Shown: one piece after another, positions 57,959-64,000 of the stretch
Position numbering within the stretch: position 1 is the stretch's first letter
Layout: each line of letters starts with the position of its first letter
Source of the DNA: Pseudocercospora fijiensis CIRAD86
Taxonomy: Eukaryota; Ascomycota; Dothideomycetes; Mycosphaerellales; Mycosphaerellaceae
DNA length: 64,000 bases
Direction of reading: 5' to 3'
Assembly (NCBI RefSeq): GCF_000340215.1
Contig: NW_006921532.1
Span: 2,583,337 to 2,647,336, forward strand
Made by a program: the position numbers and the translations under genes
The notes under the pieces: model-generated
What the model was told of the DNA's origin: nothing
What the model saw: only the letters and a program-made list of their open reading frames with translations
Database searches by the model: none

Positions 57959-58690
57959 TGAAAAGAAGATCTCAATTGAGATAGAGGCCCGCGAGAGGGG
58001 TTCTTAGTCCGTAATTAAGTGTCATGAGTTGCCTTTATGGGTGAAGGACTTGGCGTTGTTCCAGAAGGTGTGAGTAAAGCGTGGAACGATGCCTTGCTGG
58101 TATCTTTTGGTTCCTTCGTGAAATAATCGTTTTAGACATTGTTCAAATCGAGATGCGCTAGTTCCTTGTGGTCTCTCGTTGTTGTCGTAGTGCCGGCTCG
58201 CGAACACAAACGCCGCGTGTGGGCACGCCGAATTCAGCAATCAAGTCATGATTGCTCCATCTGCATTGACACTCTTGACATATCTTGCGAGACCGCGTGC
58301 TCTCACGTTTTCTGCCAAGTACGGTGTGTGACAAAATGATTGCACAATAGTGGCGGATACCCGGAATGTCGTGATCAAGTTCGCGAGTGTGCCCTGTTGC
58401 TCATTTGAGGTGCTCAGGAGTGCAGCACGTGTACTGTGAAGTCAAGGCTGTCGAATGTCTCGAATTGTCTCAACGCTTCTTGCAATGACACTCAGCAAGG
58501 CCGTGCTTTGCGCTTGATAAGATATTTTCCAGAAAGTGTTCACAGCTTGTATCAACGCTTTCTTCTGGCGGTGTTGCTTGCGGGAACGGACATGGACTCC
58601 GTGGCTGAAGAGCAGAAGATCTCCCATTTAGCAGCTTCTCGAGGCGGAGCTACGTGTTTACTTGTGCTTCGTGGCCGTTTCCATAGCATT
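57959..58690 (+). pseudogene. RING-type remnant, possibly of a SNF2-helicase gene
   Basis: A short frame at 58139-58339 ends in a RING-like start: CSIC, then C-S-H-x2-C. The spacing C-x2-C-x11-C-x-H-x2-C fits the first part of a C3HC4 ring. The sequence before it (RRIQQSSHDCSICIDTL) resembles the region before the RING in Rad5/HLTF-type SNF2 helicases. The frame stops right after the first half of the ring and no helicase motifs are found nearby. It looks like a decayed fragment. Confidence 0.35.
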
Positions 58691-60044
58691 TCATAATGCG
58701 AAGTCTTCATCGCCCTCGTTCTTGACCCAAGGCTTCAAAGCTAACTCTACAACATCTTTCTTGATGCTCTCCCTCACCTCCAACTCATGACTACTTTTCA
58801 TTTCAGCATAAGTCCTCTTGCCCAGGACACTCACGCCGACCATGAGTGCTACGTCCAGAGCACTCTTCCAAAGCAGCCTTCTGCTCACGCAACTTGCACC
58901 TTTGGGATCGAGTTGCTTGCGACCTTGCAGAACACCATTGATAAGCGTCTCTTGCCTGAGTGGGGTCCATAGAGCAGCGAGGTTGCTTGGTAACACATTT
59001 GGGTCAGAGTTGAGAGGCTTGGCGAAGGTGAAGATCCGAGATGTAGTTCGTATTCCGAATGGGCGAAATTGATAGCCACGCCGTTGCCATCTTTCTTGGA
59101 CCTCGTTCGCGGCAAGCGGCGCCATTCGACCTATCAGGTGTCAGTGACCAGTTTTGAACATCATGAATGTTTCTCTTGACTGACCATTCCTACCCCAAGC
59201 CCTCTCCATACCTACCTTTCCCAACTTCCACTCTTCGTTCGGCACGACCAGCGTACTCAACCATGTTCCCCTCACATCTATTAGACAGCTCACGACCCCG
59301 CTCAATAATCCTGTACATTCCTTCAAGGCCAACTTATCCGAACAGCTCTTACTCAATGTCTGCGGCGCATCAGGTCGTGCCGGCTTTCTCCTCACAACAC
59401 CAAGCTGGTCAAAATTACCTCTACCCAGCATCTCACCCTCCTGTCTTACAGCCCAAGGCGTAGAATCCTCTTGGGATGACATTGTGAGCTCCATACTCGC
59501 GTCACCGCAAGGAGTTTGAGAAGTGTACATATGGATCTTGACATCTTCCTGGAGTGCGAAAGGTAGTTGATGTTGTGCTTGTTTCTCTCCTTCGCAGCGC
59601 CATTTTATCCAGGCACTAGTATGCTCAGTGCCGAAGCCATTTCTCGCGAGCTCCGCACACTCGTCAAGAAGGAAGCGATTGAAGCTACGTATCGCAAGTA
59701 TCTCGGCGTGAGAGTCGTGGAGAATATTGCCATTCGCAAGCGCGATTTTGTCTTGCGGTAAGCATTTCATACCAGTCGCTAAAGAGGCGCAGGTGAGAGA
59801 CTGTGTACTGTCATGGCCTTAGCTACGATTAGTACTGCGACAGTAGCCGTAGCCGTAGCCGTAGCCATAGCATCTGAAGATCGCGGTCACCTTTACTGAG
59901 CACAATGCCAGCCAGAGGTACCCACTCACGGCGGCCATTCTCTTGTACACGAGGCTTGGATTTTGCCGGCAATGCCTCGAATGTCTTCAGCACGCAATCG
60001 GCGATACTATCGCCGCATGGATTGGGCATGAGGAGCGAAGTCAT
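58691..60044 (-). CDS. TAD1: tRNA-specific adenosine deaminase Tad1
   Basis: Tad1 converts adenosine 37 next to the anticodon of tRNA-Ala to inosine. Three exons on the minus strand are 60044-59891, 59778-59185 and 59130-58691, giving 395 residues. The deaminase zinc motifs are HAE (H75, E77 in HDSHAEILAIR), PCG (C142 in TPCGDAS) and CSDK (C197). The join of exons 1 and 2 restores KATGMKCLP, a conserved Tad1/ADAR-type segment. The join of exons 2 and 3 gives GRNGRMAPL. Both introns are GT-AG; intron 1 contains GTAGCC repeats at about 59843-59868. Confidence 0.93.
59843..59868 (+). repeat. GTAGCC microsatellite in TAD1 intron 1
   Basis: Four to five GTAGCC units lie within the first intron of TAD1. 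The unit resembles part of the intronic GCCGGC repeats of the RIP block but lacks the GCCGGC core, so I treat it as unrelated. Confidence 0.8.
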
Positions 60045-60722
60045 GCATCAGCCTGAGATTTATGGCTTGAGATTATCTTGACCGCCCCCCCCCCCGGCGG
60101 CACCCCGGGCGGGCGGCTGGTCCCGTGCAGCTGAACCCCGACGTCAGCTCTTCTTAGGATCACGCTGGTCCCTTTGAATACAGGATCTTGTTAACAGGCA
60201 AGCGTAAGCTAGCGCTCACTATTGCTATGCTGTTCCGATTCCTAGAGCCGTCTATGAACATAGTTATACCTAGCGACGTGATGTACCTCCCTATGATTAG
60301 ACCAAAGTGACTCTATTGTGCAGCGGCTTCAGCCGTGCTCGGCATGTCACAGACCGTACTCTTGCATCGAGCATCAAACGCAGAGCGGATAGATCTAGCT
60401 ACTCGTAATTGAGGCAGAGTTGCCGGTGACCAGACCGACGCTGGTCAGTTGATGCTGGGCAAGTCTTGAGGAGTTACATGCGTACTCGTCTCGGAACATT
60501 ATGACGCGAAGCTTTCAAAAATCTCATGGTATCATGCATAAGTGTCTTTCTGCGCCCTGCTCACCGTGAAGTCACAGCTGAGCTAATGCAGTGCGATGCA
60601 CATGCCAGTGTCCACGGACCCGTGCCATCATCCACTAGCCGTGATTCATTACAAAGCAATTCTGGCATGCTTCTCCATGCTCCAGTCTGGATATTAGAAT
60701 ATCAATGCCATCGAAGTGTTTC
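60045..60722. other. Spacer with a poly-C tract
   Basis: It holds a C-rich and GGCGGG-rich patch at 60081-60120. I see no gene. It should include the TAD1 promoter and the 3' end of the PHD gene. Confidence 0.5.
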
Positions 60723-62918
60723 CTACCGAGCTCCTGTTCCAACGTTTCTACCGACCAGACCATTCGTACTCTGGCCCTGCTTTAGCTTCTTGCGACAGTC
60801 TGGACAGTACCACTTTGTCCGCCGAGGAGGCAGATCTGTCAATGCCACGCAATCTAGGTGAAACCATTCTTTCTCGCAGTCGTCATTATCGCAGGCAATC
60901 ATAGTGCCCCAGCTCACATCGCCACATATACAGTATCGTGGCTCGTCTGGATCGATCACCTCGTCCGGCTCAAGAGTGACGAGAGGATCTGGCGGAGCAG
61001 CAGAGTCCTTCTTGACATTCTGGCTGCGCTTTCGCGGTGCAGCCTTGCGCTGCGAAACACCAACCTTGGCGCTTTCGTCATCATTAGTAGTGATGACGCC
61101 TGGAGCAGGTCGCCTCGTGCGTCGGCCGCTCTTAGTCGTAGACTGGTCTTTGAGAGTAGCACTCTTCGGCGAAGTGGGTGTGTTGGTAGAGGGGTGGCTG
61201 CCACTTGGCAGACTCGCATTGCTACTCCTTCGAAGACTCGCACGCCTATTGGGAGGCTCCTCAGAGACTGCCTTGCTGAGCTTCAGAGTGAGAGTGGGCT
61301 TCTTGGTAGCTGGCGGCGTCGCTGCCCGGCGATTGCGCTGAGATGTCGCTTTGGGGGAGTATGACGCGCCAGCGGAAGCCAAAGGGACCTTCGAAGTAGT
61401 CTCGCTGCGCGAAGGTGGGTTGATCTTAATTTTCTTCAGCTGAGGTCGAGCTCCTGGTGAAACAGGATCTGCCGTCTTCGAAGGGCCCGCTGCAGGTGTC
61501 ATCTCTCGCTTGCGCTTCTTCTGGCCTTCGGGCGAGGCAGTATTCGTTTTGCCATCAGATGGAGGGTCCACACCTTGCTCTCTAGCTAGCTGTGCTTGGA
61601 GTGCTTGTTCTTCTAACAAGCGCTGCCTCTTCAACTTCTTTGCCTCATTCAGTCTCATGCCTCGATTGATAAGCTCGGCATCGGCGTCGTCATCGTCAGC
61701 ATAGACCTGTGGTGGTCCCAGCATAGCAGTCATCTGGGCCGCTTCTTCGCCACTAACTTCAACTTTGGTTGGATCGGTCTCGTTATGCTCATCCACGAAC
61801 TCCGTCCCACCAGCCTCTGCCTCTGCTCTTGCTGCCTCTTTGCCGGCAATGCCTCGGCCCAGGTTCTTCAGCTCTCGTCGCACCATCGTTTGACTCGGTA
61901 CCCAGATTGCGTTTTTCTTCATGCGTTTACGCAGTTTGGCCATTTCCCATTCCGTGAGCTTGACCCAGGGCAACCATTTGCTTCCTTTGGCAGCGTCGGC
62001 AGGCGGTTCTTTCAGTGCTAACAAGGCATTGGAAGTGCTAATTCCCGCTACAGAGGAATGAGCATTAGTGCCAGGCTGACCAGGTGCGCGTGGCCCGCGA
62101 GGCTTTGGAGTCTTCCTGTCCGCATCTCTATCCTCCTTACGTGCACCTTCCTTCTTCTCCTTCTCCGATCTGGGTGGCTTCGGAGTACGTGATCTGGGGC
62201 GAGGTGTTGCGCCCTTCTTCCTTTCCACGGTCTCTGGAGCAGGCTCTTCTAGTAATGGTGGAGAAGGTCGTGGTGAACTCCAGACCGACTCACTTGCAGG
62301 CGCATTAGGGTCTGGCGGAGGCAGCACCTCACCCGGCACCATGATCTTCCTCCCCTTCAGCTTACTTGCTGCCTTATCCTGAACACGGCGTGACTGCTTC
62401 TCTGGTATCTTGCCATCGTCGGCTCGCGTGCTCATGCGGCGCTCCCGCTTCAGATTCGGAGAGGTGAGCGCCTGCTGTTCTGGCGTAGGATCGCGTGATG
62501 GTGGCTTTGGCTGTGCCTTGAGTTTCTCTGCCACGATGTCCAGACGCTTGGCTTCTCTCTGACATTCATCGTCTAGTCTCACAGCTTCCTCAACAGACAT
62601 GCGACATGCGGATTCGGCCTCTTCCAGCGCCAGGCTGATGTCGCGTCGCAACTTGACAGGGTCTGGACGGGCATGCTTGATGCTGGGAAGCGTGCTGTAG
62701 GCTGTGGCATTCTCATGTACAGACCTGATGGCGGCTTCTGCTTTGGCGCGTTGCTCGTGGACCAGGGTCAGGGCACGCGTCAAATGCGAGGGAAAGTGCT
62801 CGGTGTAGGCGAGGAAGTCGGAGAGCGTTGCTTGGATATCGGGGTCGCTGGGCGGCTGTCGACTGAGGGAGCGGAAGTCTTGGTCGACAGCCGGTAACGT
62901 GATGGCCGTCGAGGCCAT
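60723..62918 (-). CDS. ING-type PHD-finger chromatin protein
   Basis: This single-exon gene encodes 731 residues. The N-terminal 130 residues (DFRSLSRQPPSDPDIQATL and a helical region with LVHEQRAKAEAAI) fit the N-terminal ING domain. The middle is long, basic and Ser/Pro/Lys-rich. The C-terminus is a C4HC3 PHD finger (residues 662-708): YCICGDVSWG, ACDNDDC, EWFHLDCV, WYCPDC. ING proteins read H3K4me3 through the PHD and sit in histone acetyltransferase or deacetylase complexes such as NuA4 or Rpd3. Which complex this one joins cannot be told from sequence alone. It is much longer than yeast Yng2 or Pho23. Confidence 0.9.
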   Translation of the reverse strand: MASTAITLPAVDQDFRSLSRQPPSDPDIQATLSDFLAYTEHFPSHLTRALTLVHEQRAKAEAAIRSVHENATAYSTLPSIKHARPDPVKLRRDISLALEEAESACRMSVEEAVRLDDECQREAKRLDIVAEKLKAQPKPPSRDPTPEQQALTSPNLKRERRMSTRADDGKIPEKQSRRVQDKAASKLKGRKIMVPGEVLPPPDPNAPASESVWSSPRPSPPLLEEPAPETVERKKGATPRPRSRTPKPPRSEKEKKEGARKEDRDADRKTPKPRGPRAPGQPGTNAHSSVAGISTSNALLALKEPPADAAKGSKWLPWVKLTEWEMAKLRKRMKKNAIWVPSQTMVRRELKNLGRGIAGKEAARAEAEAGGTEFVDEHNETDPTKVEVSGEEAAQMTAMLGPPQVYADDDDADAELINRGMRLNEAKKLKRQRLLEEQALQAQLAREQGVDPPSDGKTNTASPEGQKKRKREMTPAAGPSKTADPVSPGARPQLKKIKINPPSRSETTSKVPLASAGASYSPKATSQRNRRAATPPATKKPTLTLKLSKAVSEEPPNRRASLRRSSNASLPSGSHPSTNTPTSPKSATLKDQSTTKSGRRTRRPAPGVITTNDDESAKVGVSQRKAAPRKRSQNVKKDSAAPPDPLVTLEPDEVIDPDEPRYCICGDVSWGTMIACDNDDCEKEWFHLDCVALTDLPPRRTKWYCPDCRKKLKQGQSTNGLVGRNVGTGAR

Positions 62919-63390
62919 GGTGGTGGTGGTGGTTGACAGTTGTTATCGTGGTTCGATCTTCAGGAGCGGCGAGGATGCTATGAATTTTTGGCGGGCAACC
63001 GTATTAATCGCGCTGGTTTGAGGGCGACGATGGCATTCGCACGCGACTGTACTGTAGTGGCTAGCAATCATTTGGGATCGTGTCTCGTGTCGTGTCGTCG
63101 CGTCGTGCATGTGATGGTGGATCCTTCGTGTCGCATACCACGGGGTCTGAAAGCTTGGACCATCCGTTCGCACATTCCTCCGCAGCACGCCAAAGCCAAA
63201 GCTTTCGGGGAAACGAAACGAAAAGGAGGGACAGCCGAATGATGGAAACATATTCGATCGCCGTCTTCTTCTTCGTCTTCTGCTTGCTCCTTGGCATTAG
63301 CTGGAGTGCGAGCATTGTAGCCCGCTTCTACCCACAACTCGACCAGCCGGAGCGGAAGTCGGCAGCAGACGCTAGAAATACACGTTCAGC
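62919..63390. promoter_or_regulatory. Divergent promoter region between the PHD gene and the coiled-coil gene
   Basis: The two flanking genes start in opposite directions from here, so the 470 bases should hold both promoters. A TGGTGG repeat lies at 62918-62935 by the PHD-gene start codon. No gene is supported inside it. Confidence 0.6.
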
Positions 63391-64000
63391 ATGAGCATGA
63401 GCACAGGCAACGCGCCTACAGCAGGTGCTCCCACCCCACCGCAGGAAGAACAACCGAATGGCGCATATGCCAGCTATGTACCGCACGATCTCAAATACCA
63501 TGCCGACTTCGAAGATTCGCTCATGCAACCTGTTCTCAACGGACCATCAAATCAGGATGGCATACGCGTCATACCAGAAGGCAGTGCAGATATTCCAGTG
63601 GAAGGCGTTTCGGTACGTGCCCAGGACATATCTATTGAAAGCCTCCCTAGCATCAGCGAAGAGGAACTGCCACTGCCGCTCGATGACCCACGGCGTCAAT
63701 TCGCCAGTCCTGTGCCTGGAATTAAGCTCACGCATCCTGGGGGCTATCTAGAAGGCGGGCCAGGGCTAGACCCGGACATGGACACCTTTGCAGAGGACTT
63801 CTTTGACAGAAATAGGCATGTTACCACGTCAGAGGATATGCGCGCTGCCATTCAGAGAGAGATTGACGAGAATAAGGAACTGCTGCAGGAAAGACTCCGG
63901 GCGCGGCAGGAGGCCAAGGAAAAGAATGAGCGAATCGAGAAGGAGTTGAAGCTTATGCAGGAGGAGCACGAGATGGAGCGAAAGGTGAACAAGAGGATGG
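63391..64000 (+). CDS. Hypothetical coiled-coil protein, 5' part only
   Basis: From ATG 63391 the frame is open to the window end without a stop (203 codons). The first 60 residues are Pro/Gln-rich (TAGAPTPPQEEQPNGAYAS). They are followed by an acidic region (SISEEELPLPLDDPRRQF) and, from about residue 150, a long charged coiled coil (LLQERLRARQEAKEKNERI). A second in-frame ATG lies two codons in. No domain is recognised. The gene continues beyond the window. Confidence 0.75.
   Translation, partial: MSMSTGNAPTAGAPTPPQEEQPNGAYASYVPHDLKYHADFEDSLMQPVLNGPSNQDGIRVIPEGSADIPVEGVSVRAQDISIESLPSISEEELPLPLDDPRRQFASPVPGIKLTHPGGYLEGGPGLDPDMDTFAEDFFDRNRHVTTSEDMRAAIQREIDENKELLQERLRARQEAKEKNERIEKELKLMQEEHEMERKVNKRM

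Noticed and set aside
59843..59868. Link between the GTAGCC repeat in TAD1 intron 1 and the intronic GCCGGC repeats
   Set aside because: It lacks the GCCGGC core and is a simple hexamer repeat; the similarity is too short.

Overview
The window looks like a filamentous ascomycete chromosome, most plausibly a Dothideomycete (inference). The coding half has short GT-AG introns, an AreA-type GATA factor, EF-1alpha with six coding introns, a BCS1-like AAA ATPase and a Tad1 deaminase. The other half is a repeat block with the C-to-T/G-to-A pattern of repeat-induced point mutation (RIP). The two halves meet at base 41641/41642.

Bases 1-41641 are repeat-derived and heavily RIP-mutated: CpA/TpG are largely turned into TpA, and Gln and Trp codons have become stops. 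From about 9.1 kb the block is a nest of retrotransposons whose order can be read from target-site duplications. An outer Copia element (O, 3' LTR 41516-41641) was split by a second copy (N1, 11434-39245, TSD TATTA). N1 was split by a reverse copy (N2, 12863-30467, TSD CCCCG) and by a Tad1-like LINE (33340-38214, 13-bp TSD). N2 was split by a 12.3-kb Gypsy element (N3, 17432-29683, TSD CTAG) containing a 100-N assembly gap. All four Copia copies (a fourth is at 1-1706) belong to one family with a 126-bp LTR starting ACTTG and ending CAAGT, followed directly by a primer site like the half-tRNA-iMet site of Drosophila copia.

Bases about 1.7-9.0 kb are the strangest part. They hold a decayed hAT transposase and two decayed, divergent histone H3-like genes (about 5.3-5.8 kb and 7.1-7.8 kb). 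There are also two unidentified coding-like tracts and a possible tRNA-like or SINE head. Clusters of a GCCGGC-cored short repeat occur throughout, at least three of them inside recognisable introns of the hAT and H3 genes. A second novelty is a frame of about 915 codons between pol and the 3' LTR of Gypsy N3. A third is a palindrome with a CCCCGGGGG-type core that recurs at coding-region junctions of N3 and also occurs in the Copia family.

Bases 41642-64000 are ordinary gene-dense euchromatin. In order they hold: an areA orthologue (+), an F-box-like gene (+), a repeat-bearing spacer, a small hypothetical gene (-), TEF1 (-), a BCS1-like ATPase (-), a secreted histidine acid phosphatase (+), an acidic hypothetical gene (+), a RING-type remnant (+), TAD1 (-), an ING/PHD-finger chromatin protein (-), and the 5' part of a coiled-coil gene (+) that runs off the window. 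These genes form no cluster; areA simply lies next to the repeat block.
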